From Rhopalosiphum padi (lineage: Eukaryota; Arthropoda; Insecta; Hemiptera; Aphididae), in assembly GCF_020882245.1 (NCBI RefSeq), contig NC_083598.1, positions 43,375,858 to 43,439,857 of the forward strand: 64,000 bases of DNA, written 5' to 3'. This document shows positions 25,801 to 38,230 of this stretch, in pieces (the stretch's first letter is position 1; each line of letters begins with the position of its first letter). Below the pieces are notes generated by a model, which ran no database searches, was not told the DNA's origin, and saw only the letters and a program-made list of their open reading frames with translations. Both the position numbers and the translations under genes were made by a program.

Positions 25801-28800
25801 ACTAATGTATGGTACATTATTGGTATACCCACTTAAAAAAAAAAGAAAATTACTATATATTATATGAAAGTTTTTCTGTGTATAATATATCATACATATG
25901 TTATCAATATATTATAACACGATAGTTGCTGTAATTCTAAGTGTATATAGGTAAAAATTAAATGAATACACTATATTAATGTGCAGTTACAAGATCTGCA
26001 AATAGTTAAAGTGGTTATGCGATATATGGTGAATATGTATAGTAGTGTGACCGGCACGTATATTGAATAATGAAGTGGCAAGCACATAATGTATTAAGTG
26101 AGATAAACACAATTAAATAGAATGGACAAGAACTAAGAAATACTATTATAAAGTAAAAGAAATAAATAGATAAATTTAAATTTCGTAAGCGTAAAATATG
26201 TAGGTATAATATGAAGAAGTATTTGTACAAACAATACTAATAATTATATAAGGACTTTGGAGAAGAATTTATTAAAATGAGAAAGATGCGTATTTTTATA
26301 GTGATGGTTTATGGCAATTATGACGATGTGCATCAAAATCTAACGTAGATATTAACGAGATACGCTATTATACAATACTAGGGAAATTTGATTTTAGAAC
26401 AAAAACGTGTGCGTACCTATAATAAAATAAGATTAATCGCGGATGAATTTAACATTTAAATGTGTACATAATAATGTTCATAATATTTTATTCTTATGTC
26501 TGTTAAATATAAATCATTATGAATGTATCTGTCATTAAATTAGACTTATTTTTATTTTCTCAGGAAGTGCCTAACGACTAGTTTTTATCAGATTATGTTT
26601 CCCAGTACACGCACCGTTTGTGTTTTAAAAAATCGAGGATTTTACTTTCGTTTGGTCGTCTTGGGTAAAGACTAGTCAACGTAGTAATAACCATACACTA
26701 GTTATAACTATATTATTATTATAATATTATATAGATACACGCCCATAAACGCGTATAGGCATCATGTATACGGACCATGTCATCTGAAAGACTTTAACGT
26801 GGGTACTGAGTGAGCCGTGAGGTAAGCCAACTATATTGTATTATAATAAATAATAATAATAACATTACATGGTGATTCTCTATGTAGACTTTCTTTGGTT
26901 GTCGTAAGGTTGTAAGACTTGAACAGGAGTAAGAGAAAATAACACTTGACCGTAAATCGCGTTTCGTTGCAGGGTGCACTTTGTTGGTCATCGTATTTTG
27001 AAAGACGCACAGAAAGCGTTTGTCAAATACATATACCATTATGAATATATATCCATGCAGAATTATCATCGAATAATCGTGTGTTTGTTTCTGAACACGA
27101 AATTTCGTAGATTTTATTATTTAAAATATGATTTTCGTTTACCATCAAACGCGTTAACCCCTTCAACACTTTCACCACGGTTGTATTTGATATAATGACG
27201 TATTAATACGGCCGGCCGGAAAACGCATTCATCGTCTACGACACTATATAATATAATTATAATGTAATTTATATTTATAATATATATATAGAGCTCATAA
27301 TCGCAAGCACTTTTATTACAGGTAGTGTTTTTTTAAATTTTATATTATTCTTATACAAGTAAAAGCTTAATAGTGGAATCACGAGCCATTCAATTGACCG
27401 TTCACGTAATGGTTTATCATTTTGTCTGTTATAATATTATCGCGATCTCATAATACGTATAGTGTATACTGTATAAGTATATTATATACATAATATAAAA
27501 GTCGAAATATTCGACCGTCCGCATGTCGCTCGGCTCTCCGTATTGTGTTTGATAATAATTTCAGTTCAATTGAGATAATAAGCATAACGAATGGTTTTGA
27601 CGTAATTAAATCTGCAGAAGAAAGTCCATTGATATAGATATAAATATATTACATATATTATAGGTACGTATAATATTATTATTTATTAAGATAAAAAAGT
27701 TAACATAAATGCGTATTATTAAATACCTACGCCGTGTAACTTACTATAACTTATAATAGCCTTACGTTCATGAAATCTGCTTGTGATTAAATCATAACTC
27801 GCAAACATTGTCAATAATAATAGTTAGTTTAGATACCTGTTCAAACCATAAACCATTACGAGTCGACTTCATAATATACCTTTCTGCTAATGCGTTAGAT
27901 CATAACATAACAGTAAACGTATATTACGTTTTAATTTGATATAATATATATATATACGTATATTTTGCTTTAGAACTAATTACTATATTATAATTTATAA
28001 CAATAAGTGATCGTGGTTAAACAAAATGCATGGATTTTTAATTGTGGATTACAGCCAAAGAAATATAGAATGCGTTGCCCAACGAGAAATTAAACATAAG
28101 TAGAACACGTTTTTATTTGCAGCTAAGTAAGAAAAGATGATTGTTACGTAAAAAAAGATTCAGTGAATAAGGACATAATAAATAATGAAATACTTTAGAG
28201 TTACACATTATTATGTACGAGCGTATGAGAGATGACAACATTTTGCCAAACAAAGAATGCGTTTTCCCAAAACATCTCGAATATCATTTCCGTTTTTGGC
28301 ATGAAAAAAAATGTATTAATTATTCGACAAACTTTAATTTTTTTCTTAGACTCAAATAACATAGCACAGCACTAAAATACATTGAATTTAGCATTATTTT
28401 TTGGTTCAAATTTTATAAAATTATATAGGCATAGAATTTAAATTTGATATTTGTATATGTATATTTGGAAATAATCAATTGTAAATACGTAAGTAACTGT
28501 CTATACATTTGTGTTCAAGTTTTTAAATCGTTTCGTACTATCTTAAATGTTAAAATTTATTATTGAACATTAAATTTTATTTGATAGTATTTGCTATTTA
28601 TAGTATGTGTCGGTAATTTTATTGAGATTTCAACTAAATATTTGAACTATTTTTCGATATGTTTATAATAATTTAAATATCTTATGTATACACATAATAT
28701 ACTTATTATATTAAAAATTATAAATTATAATAGTTTCATATACTTATAAATAGCAACTAATCGTTTATTTTAAGTTTGTAATTTTAAAATAAAATATTAG

Positions 28801-31057
28801 ATATAATTTATTCTAATATTATTTTGAAACATGTTGGCTTACTAAATTATCGTCTATCAGTCAATCTAAGTTTTCTGTTTTAAATTTAAAACCTTACTTT
28901 TTTTACTATTTTCCCTGAGGTCACTTCTTTAGTTCTTTGCTATAATAAATATAATTGTCTGTTATTTTATGGTTTCATATTATTTGGATCCTTTTTTACA
29001 CATAATATAACTAACCAATTACAAAGTTACATAACCATTATCCACATACGAAATTGGGCACGAATTATATTATACAAAATAAATGAAACAATTTTATTGC
29101 CTAATAACAAAAATGTGGCTTATAGATTCCCTTTAATTTAATTTAAATAATAATTAAACCAATCAATTTCCATGAGTTACCGAATTAATACGATTGCTAT
29201 TATATCTGCACAACGTGACTTCTTTCACAATAACATTATATATGGTATAACTAATGACATTTGTATTGTTTGGCAATTGAAATCAATCATACATTATTGA
29301 ATCGTATTATATACCTAGTGAGAAGTAGTAAAATATCATTATTAGAATGGCTAATAAAAGAACGCACAAAATAGTAAAATGCTATAAACAAATACTAATA
29401 ATAATTCTAATTTAAATTAGTTAACATTATTATGTCAGAATAGTCATCTAATGTAGTATTGCAATATTTGCAAAATGCAATACCTGCTACAGAGTTTCCT
29501 ATCAATTGTATCTCTAACAAAAAGATGTATTTACCTATGGTAGTATTGTAGTATAAGAAAGTAAAGCAGCTATTTAACTTTCATTAAATGTTAGAAATGT
29601 TAATCTATTATCTATATTATTATTATTATTGCATTGCTTAAAATAATTTAGCTTATGTAAATTGAATATTACTTTTTTCTAATTAAAATTCAAAAATCAA
29701 TTTTAAAAATAAACTTATCTTACATATAACTTTCCTGTTCCCTATAGATTTATATGGCATCTAAATACGAGGGGCCTCCAAACTTCCTAATCTTCAAAAA
29801 AATCAAAAATCGTAACAAACAACACACCTTTTTTTTAATTACTACATAATATGCACCATTCTTTTTCACCACTAGATGACTTCTTTTATTTTATTTTGTA
29901 CCAAGTAAAACTTTTTACCATTCTAATTATAAAACTTACTGCAGAGTGCCTAAATCAAATAAAATAAATAATTACTTATTATTATGTAATACTGGAAAAT
30001 ATCATAGAAATACAGCATTTAATTCAATATATTATACACATTATATTGTTCTCTGAAAATAGATAATAATGAAAATTTAATGAAGGTATAACATATTTAA
30101 TTTAACTTCTTACCCGAATTATGAACAAAGTAACATTTTACTAAATTTTAAAATAGATAATACATTATTTTTCGTAAATAAATGCGTTGCGATTGATTGT
30201 TTCAATTTGTATATTTTTATTAATTATATTTTTTGAAACTAAAAATTTCCTACACCAAGTCAAAATAAATGAAATTGCAATTTAACAATTGTTTAATTTG
30301 ATTACACAAATATTAACATCGATCTTGAAAAATTTATATAATTAGAAAACCGGGGCCATTAAAAAAATTAAACTATCATTTATTATAATACTGTTTATTA
30401 TATACATTGCAAACTTTATTCAAATGTATGAATTATGTAACGAATTGAACTTAGGGGGATTCAAATTAAATATGTTATATATTACAAGGTATTAGATACA
30501 AATCAATTATAGATATTTTAGTAGGTACATTGTTTTATAATATATGTCAACTAATTGTTTTTAAAGAATAAATGTTGTAGAAGTACCTACCAATATAATG
30601 GATTGGATTGTTTTTATTTATTTTTGTTTATTATATTTCACAAAGATATGAGCTGTGTATATTGCTCGTTACAAAATATTTTATTATATATAATATACTT
30701 ACGTATCACGTATGTATAATATAATATACATTATACATCACAATTATAACTTATAACCATACATTATCTGCCAGTTTTAAAATAGTTTTTTTTTTGTAAA
30801 AAAGTGTAATAATTGTATTATATGTAGTTAGAAGTTACTTTTAGAATGTATAGAATAAATGTTTAATACATTTAATTTAACCTCTTAAAAATAAATAAGT
30901 GAAAATATAATACTCATAAAATTTCTAATTTTTAAATTTGATTTTATTGTATAGAGTTTTATAAATTTATAAACTGTATAGTTAACCATATACAACTTTA
31001 ATGTTGAAAATGTTATAAAAAATGGTAGGTTAATAAATGAAATTAAGTCGCACTTAC
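22853..31057 (-). other. Intron 1 of the tryptophan-octad gene, 8.2 kb
   Basis: Bounded on the minus strand by donor ATG|GTAAGT at 31057 and acceptor TTTTTCAG at 22853. The interior is AT-rich with no convincing nested gene. Short frames at 25071-25304, 26015-26230, 26794-27069 and 26974-27195 lack any recognisable domain. A CAGTGGTACAGCAAGAGATT sequence near 24886 resembles one end of a transposon, but no partner end was found. A GGCCGGCCGG patch lies near 27211. The large first intron may house enhancers, but no specific site is identifiable. Confidence 0.6.
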
Positions 31058-31190
31058 CATCTTGTTTGATTGTAGCAACGATGAAAATACCGAATTAAAA
31101 AAAAAACTGCACCTGCAGATACCGACCCAGTTATAATTATATGATTTTGGCCGACTATACTGCAGCAAGCCTAAACCGACAAAGAGCACT
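31058..31190 (-). other. Exon 1 of the tryptophan-octad gene: 5' UTR ending in the start codon
   Basis: The minus strand reads CAATCAAACAAGATG|GTAAGTGCG, so the exon's last three bases (31060-31058) are the ATG, in a good start context (ACAAG-ATG) and followed by a consensus donor. Splicing to exon 2 gives ATG-TTG-CTA-ATG, a longer and still typical signal peptide. Very short coding first exons are common in insect cuticle-protein genes. The leader of roughly 130 bases has no other in-frame ATG that I can see. The assignment is by sequence logic only; a transcript would settle it. Confidence 0.6.
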
Positions 31191-31224
31191 GTACCAAATT
31201 CATCGTAAGACTTTGCTTTTTATA
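31186..31224 (-). promoter_or_regulatory. Core promoter of the tryptophan-octad gene
   Basis: On the minus strand TATAAAAAG runs 31224-31216. About 33 bases downstream, GGTACAGTGC (31195-31186) contains ACAGT, close to the arthropod initiator TCAGT. Spacing and position, ~130 bases before the proposed start codon, fit a TATA-driven, tissue- or stage-regulated gene. Confidence 0.55.
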
Positions 31225-32605
31225 TGTTTATAAACAGAACCAGTGGGGACCTATTACATATTATCGTATGGCACTTAGTTTGTATATATAGATCTTTCGG
31301 GCAGCATAGCGAAAGGTCTTCTCCCGGAGTCTGTCATCATCCAATGCCACCGCTACAGCAACAAACCGAACCCGACGACCGCGACCAAGCGCCACCATGT
31401 ATGTTCACATACCCATTACAATGGCACATTATTACTATCGTTGAACCCTATTACGACCCTAATAACGATAAAACTAATAATAAAATCGTGCAACCACTAA
31501 ATAGTCACGAGTTTTTTTTTTTAGTGTAACGATCGTACCTGCCCGAAGAGTTTTTCTGATTTTTCCAATCAAATCTATGGCTATTTAACCACTTTTTTTC
31601 AAAACATACATAATTTATACTTACTACACTTAATTTTATAGTATATAATATTATAATTCAGAAACTTATATATATATATATATAACCTACTACCTAGATA
31701 TTGTCTAATAAATTATTCATTTTATTCATTAAAACAAATTTTATTTTCAGTTGAAATAATCATTATAATATCTTTTATTACCATTTAATTTTATTTATGC
31801 AATCAAAATCAATTGATTTAATTCAATCAAAAAATTTAAAAAATATTATAACATTTCATAAGGTAGGTAACTAATCCATTTTTGGAATGTCCAAAGAAAT
31901 AACTTTACTTAATTTTAAATGAAGGATTATTTATTGTGGTCTGAAATTATTTTCATCGGAAATGAGAAATCAGTCTTAATTGTAGTATCTGTAATATACC
32001 TACAATATTTACTTACATAAAAAAAACTATCATAATATAATTTATAATCTTGATTTAAAAACCCGTGTAGTTAAATGGTTTGATGAAAACATTAATAGTA
32101 ATTTATGTGTTGCATTGTTCAAAAGTATCTGCAATTGATTTAAAATTATGAATACTACGCTTATTTTACACGCAAGTTTATAATTATAGCAAAATATAAC
32201 AAAATAATGATTAGGGATTGAAAAAAATATTTATTTTATGATTGAGTTTACACTAAGCGAATAACCTATGAATTCTATAGGTTGCTTGCATGAATAATGA
32301 AATAATTACAATTACACCAGTATAATATGGTTGTTGTATTATTTTTCGGCCAAATTCGTTCTTTCTATGTTCCATACCGTTGCACAAATTAGTCGATAAA
32401 AAGAAAATAATTAATAACTATATATGTGTTATGAGTTATGACAGTCATAACTCACAGAGTTGAACTTTGATGAAACAATAAAAATACTTTTAAAAAGCAG
32501 TTACACAATTTATTGATAAAAACAAAATATTAATTAATGGATTTGAGTAAAAATAAATTACATACTACACTTATTACTTATTAGTTATCAGTGTAGGATA
32601 CATAG

Positions 32606-32611
<6 letters not shown>

Positions 32612-32637
<26 letters not shown>
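32612..32637. repeat. (AT)n microsatellite
   Basis: Uninterrupted TA dinucleotides. Confidence 0.95.
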
Positions 32638-32642
<5 letters not shown>

Positions 32643-33524
32643 TTTTTTGTACAAATATTTAATTTTACGTTGCAGTGTTCTTGTTGTAACTGTAATTCGT
32701 AATTTCAATAATTTTATACTCAATTATAACTTTATTGAAAAAAAATTGGTAAAATAAAATTATCCATCCTATTTAATACCATGTATGATGCTAATCAGAA
32801 TTTTCAAAAAAATTTGGAACAATATGCGTATAATAAACAATTATTTAAACATAATTTTATTTCTAAATCGACAATTGTATATGTGAACATTTTGAAATTA
32901 TTGACGGCACATTAAAATATATTCGGTACTTTTTTTTTAAGAATACAATAACATTCTTTAGGAATTACTTATTCAATATAAATCATAATAACAAGATACA
33001 GCTTTACATCATTAACGGTAAAGCCATAAAGTCTAAGATTAATTTCGTCGGTCGGTACAATTCTGAATTACAGTACTAATGATATCTTGTAAACATATTA
33101 TGTATGATGTACTATTATAAGGAAGTTTACGGTCCGTCATTATTTATTACATTTTACCATTGTCTTTCGGAGATTGTATATATAGGTACTAAATATCAGT
33201 AAATTGCACTGTCTAAAAGAAATTAAAAATGTGAAGAAATAAAATTATATACGAAATAAAATACTTTATGCAAGTCTCTGAACATCTTAGTGTATATAGT
33301 TATAATAATAGTTTAAGTTGGATTTGATATTATTACGTATATATATATATATATCTCAGTCTTACGATTTTATTACTGTATCAATTGTAACATATTTTAA
33401 TCATATTTTTATGGGAGCTACAGTATAATAAAGGATCGTAAATCAGATTGAAAATAGCATGCACGTAACATGATGATGGTGACTGCGTGATCCTTGAATA
33501 GGCGTTTTATCAATGCGAGTACGG

Positions 33525-33549
33525 ATATATATATATATATATATATATA
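33525..33549. repeat. (AT)n microsatellite
   Basis: Uninterrupted AT dinucleotides. Confidence 0.95.
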
Positions 33550-34761
33550 CATAATATTTATGTACGTGTGTGGCTCTGCAGGGTGGCATTAAAAGCACAT
33601 TGCGATTTCGCGCAATGCGTAGGGTTAGATAACAACACGAGTAGTATTTGTTATGGAAACGTAATAATTGTAATTATTGTATATGGTCTATATATATTTT
33701 TCGTAATGTAATGTAACCATATGCATTGTTGTAATCACTACTGTTCACGAGCAAAAGTAAATCTCTAAACAATTCCGCACCGCAAGTGAATAGTTTCCGC
33801 TTCGGACGATCTACGAAAAATAATATATTAACCGTCTAGTAAGAATTGGCTAATTGGTCAGAATAACCAGTATATATAGTAAATATGTATCTCACTGGAT
33901 CCGATATGAATATGAAAAAAACAAAATAATAAAATAAGATTATATGTTAAACATTTCTTATACTAATACTAATGTAATTTAGTTATTCATTTTTAACTCA
34001 GTCATCAGTGTGAATTTTGGTTTAAAATATTTTGTATACAAAGATAACTCCTGCGCCTCCACACGAGTATTCTCAGTCAGAGCCCAGTAATCAATTTAAT
34101 TTCAAATAAAAATAAATAAAATAAATATGTTTATATTACGTATGCATTTTTTTTTTTAAATCAATTTTTTTTATTATTCATTTGTGTACATTTTACGTAT
34201 TATTCACGACACACATATAGGACAAAACTTTTCACTCAAGTACATACTAAAATTACCAGCAATTATAATGTAAGTAGGTATAGTAGTAAATTGTATTTAT
34301 TTATTTAATAGCCTCTGCATATATTACTTAGCCCATTAAAACTAAACGATTTTTAGATATCAACGTAACAATACGGTTCCGTTATGAAAACGTTTAAACG
34401 CAACTTGACCGGTATGATGTAAAATAAGTTTGTTCATCATTCGTCAATAATCAATATAATATTATCATAGCCTGTTAAAACAATCATACCTATTGGCTAA
34501 AGGCAGTCATAAAAGTTTATAGATTTAGATATATTTAAAACGACAACATATTGCGGACACATACATTTAAATTTTCTTCCAAACACCTCGCCTTTCTCAG
34601 ATCGTTATCTGAGATATAATATATACTCGTAATTACAAACATTTATTCATGTTACCGTAGCGGTAATACGCGCGACAGCGACACACACAAAACGTTGACG
34701 TAGGTATGTAAAACGTTAGGCAATATATATATATATTAGTAAATTACATTATTATATTTAT

Positions 34762-34787
34762 TATATATATATATATATATATATATA
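34762..34787. repeat. (AT)n microsatellite
   Basis: Uninterrupted TA dinucleotides. Confidence 0.95.
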
Positions 34788-35047
34788 AGAGGGTTCACCA
34801 AGTGCTTCTATTATGTGATAATGCGTTTATAAATTCTGATTTTGGAACTTTTAAGTATACTCAAAGATTATATTTTCAAATAATTAAAAAAATGTATACC
34901 ATTACTCTGTGAAGTTATAATAATATTTTTTTTTTCAAATAATAACAATTCTTTTTAATTATAAATTGTCAAACACATGATTAAATTAACATAATATTTA
35001 GCTTTATATAGGTACTAAGGTCTGAGGATATAATATTTCTAATAATA

Positions 35048-35203
35048 CAGTGGAACTTCGATAACTCGAACGTCTCTAAGTCGAATTTTTGATAACTCGA
35101 AGGAATTCCATAGCCTCTGTATTTCAATTTATGGTAACTTGGACCTCTATAAATCGAATTTTATTTTTGCCCCCAACCGATTCGAGTTATCGAGGTTCCA
35201 CTG
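35048..35203. mobile_element. Tc1/mariner-superfamily (pogo/Tigger-like) MITE, 156 bp
   Basis: The left end CAGTGGAACTTCGATAACTC(GAA) and the reverse complement of the right end CAGTGGAACCTCGATAACTC(GAA) match at 22 of 23 positions. The element is flanked on both sides by TA (35046-35047 and 35204-35205), the target of Tc1/mariner elements. The CAGTGGAACCTCGATAA terminus is typical of pogo/Tigger-type elements. Additional TCGAA words inside suggest internal repeats. It is non-coding. Confidence 0.9.
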
Positions 35204-37689
35204 TAATGGGTTTGCGTAATATTTAAAATAGATAATGCACCTAATATTTATGCTGGGTTTCATAAAAAATCACTTAATATGAGTCAATAATGAGCTAATG
35301 GTCTTTTAAACATGATTTAGTGGTACATTATATTTTAGTGAAGCATTAAATAAATCAATTATTTAATGCAACTCGGCACATAATTTTTACAATTTATAAA
35401 ATGTTAATATACTAATATTAAATGTTATAATTTTCAATTCATCCAAGAGTTCATATCCTGTATAAACTTATAGCTATTATCTTTAATACATACAAAATAT
35501 TCATTTTCATTTTAAAAGAAGTTTGTATACATACTTCTTAATTATATAAAAATCCAAGTATTTTAAACTTTAGTCTTTTAACATAATTATAAATCCAAAA
35601 ATCAGAATTTGAATTATTAAAACATTAAAAGCGGCGAATAATATGGTTCAATAGTTGGTGATGGTGAATCATCGTATATATTTACAGTTCTAACTTCTAA
35701 CAGTGGTGGTGCCTATTGTATAGAGACTAGAGTATAGATTTATCGTGTACGTATAATATGTATTAGCAACAACATATTTTTATTCAAATCAATGGACTAT
35801 CGCGAAAGTATTTCTTTAAGATATTTTTCTAATATCACGCGTGCTGTCTAATAAAAATACGTATGTCGAAAGTCAATATTTTCTTAGACTCGTATAACTG
35901 CCATGATATTAACATTTTTGTGCGTAATGTATCAAATATAAAATAAATTACGCATCGGCACTATGTTTAATACCTGTGTCCTGTATATTGTATAATAAAT
36001 GAGTAGTGAAAAAAAATCCAAACATCTATTACCTACAATACTACGGCGAAGACGATCGTTGATATTGCCCCGAGGCGACGTACAATATTATGTCGCCTTA
36101 ATTATATCATATTTATTCTTTCGAGTATGTGTATAGATGCGTATTTTCTGCATTGCCAGTGGGTGTATTTATATAGCTAGTTAACCTAGACCCGGTCAAC
36201 CACGAGTACTTACAAAATTGCGATGTAGGTTGGTCACCGCAACCAATCAGCCCAACACAGCGCGTTCGTAAAATAATAATAAAAAGTATAATATTATTCC
36301 TGATGCAGCCCACGCCGAATTTTGTTCGCGCTCAATATCGTTCAGACGAAAACGACAACGAAGGATTTGTTCTAATTTGATTTGTTTTTACGCATTTATT
36401 ACAATTCGTATTCAGTTACCAATAATATCGTCCAACGTGTGGGGTCTTCAAGGGCATAGTTTGTAGTTTTATATATTATCTTCAATACTTATAAGTAGGC
36501 CAAAATTCTAATTTAATGTGTTTTGCACAATTTTATCCGTCGTATTTTTCCCAGATTTTACACAATATACATTAACAATTGGTATTCAAATATATTATAA
36601 TATATTACCAAAAAAAAAATAACTAAATAATTGCTTAACACAATATAGACCAAATATTAAAAAATAATTAAGTATAATTTATGTATTAATCTAATTTTCT
36701 GTAAACACTATCATTTGTTGTTTTGTAAAAACAATTTTTAAAAAAGTGTTCAAATAATATTTTATTACTTATACTCAGACACTTCACAACACTGAAATCG
36801 CCATCAGTTGTATCTAATTATGTGATCTATCAACATTTTCAACATTAAGCGTAAATAGTAAATTCTTTATTTAATAATGATAATCATTATACGCGTAATA
36901 TACTTGTAGGACAAAGCGTTGTGTAATACCTTTTATACTTCCTATTAAAGTGATATACCTATTAATAATCAAGCTGTTATTTGATTACTCGACAAACTCC
37001 TATCAGAGATAGTATGTATATTAACACAAAAGTAGTAGGAAATGAATACAAAAATTATAATTAGCCAGTAGAAAAATATGTATTGTAATAAAAACAGGCT
37101 AAAATCATCTATAATTTTAATAGTGTTTTAAAAAGTTTAGTTTAAAATATAAAATGTTTATTGTATTGTCTTATATCATTATTTCTTTTCATAAGCGTAC
37201 AACGTTATTATAAAACATGTTTAAGTAACTATAATATATAGTAACGATTTTATTTGTTTGGAAAATAGTGTGATTTAACACAAATCATAGTGTGTTAAAA
37301 TATAAGATATCCCCATGTAAATAATGTTCATACAGTCTAATTTAAAAATAAAGTCAAAACACAACAATTTTTAAGTCTATACTGAAATCCTGTAAATATT
37401 TTAATTAATTAATACATTTATAATTGGAGTAAAATAAAGATGTGTGAACAATATTACAATAAGCAGCAAGTTTGAAGTAGACAGTAGTTTTAGTTAGTAA
37501 TTAAAATGGCAGAAGAGAAATACTTAAATATACTTTTTGTTGAGAATTCATAAATTATATTTATTAGTTAATTGTGTATTCATTATTACAAACAATTTTT
37601 TTTTTTTAATTTATTGTTTTTAGATTGTGAGTGAAATGATAAATGTAAATAGATTTTTCAATGATGTATGTTTTTTTTGTGTTTGTTAA
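35204..37689. other. Non-coding, with a GC-richer patch at 36040-36370
   Basis: The patch at 36040-36370 contains several CpG-bearing words (for example CGGCGAAGACGATCG, and TCGTTCAGACGAAAACGACA near 36341). It could be a small regulatory or leader sequence, but no frame or splice donor supports a gene. The flanks are ordinary AT-rich DNA. Confidence 0.35.
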
Positions 37690-38230
37690 AATCTTTTGGT
37701 ATTTACAGTAAAAATGTTCCAATCTTGAATTTTGATGGTAATTTCTGTAGCAAGTTGGATCTAGTTGTTAATTTGTGGGATCAAATGTTAAATATTCTCA
37801 GAAATTTTAAAATAATATGGAAAAACTGGTTTTTGACACAAAATTGATTTTTATTGTAATTCAAGTATTCAACAACAAATTATTGTAGACACTTGAATTT
37901 TTCACAAAATATTTATATTAACATTTCCAAGTATAATTTAAATTTTAAAATATTTTGATTCTTGGTATGCTTTTTTGGAAAATAAAATCTTCGACTTTTT
38001 TGGTTTTTTTTTCAATCTGTATATGATAATATTTTTGTCTTTGGGTAAAACATCATTTTAGAAATTTAATACGCTGTTCCTCATAAGTTAATTTTATTGG
38101 AATTTGAAAAAGAAAAAAAAAGTTGAGCTTAAATTAATTTACATTTTTTATGAATGATTGAATTTCAAAAATAGTTACTTAATTTCAACGAAAAATAACG
38201 ATTTTAGTTAGGTAAATATTTTTCATAAGG
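37690..38230 (+). repeat. Aphid-type dispersed repeat, second subtype
   Basis: Contains AAAAACTGGTTTTTGACACA, TAGACACTTGAATTTTTCAC, and AATATTTATATTAACATTTC in that order, a succession I recognise from aphid non-coding repeats related to the 12900 copy. Boundaries are approximate and there is no coding capacity. Confidence 0.45.

Larger units (their letters stand above)
31225..35047. other. Upstream region of the tryptophan-octad gene, non-coding
   Basis: A GC-richer stretch at 31280-31400, just upstream of the TATA box, could carry proximal regulatory sites; a plus-strand open frame across it (31224-31529) lacks codon-like character. Beyond that the sequence is AT-rich with three (AT)n tracts and no gene seen. 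Confidence 0.45.

Noticed and set aside
26794..27195. Opposed short frames in intron 1
   Set aside because: No coding character or splice context.
31224..31529. Plus-strand 101-codon frame upstream of the tryptophan-octad gene
   Set aside because: Overlaps the promoter of the minus-strand gene, lacks any domain and has mixed composition.
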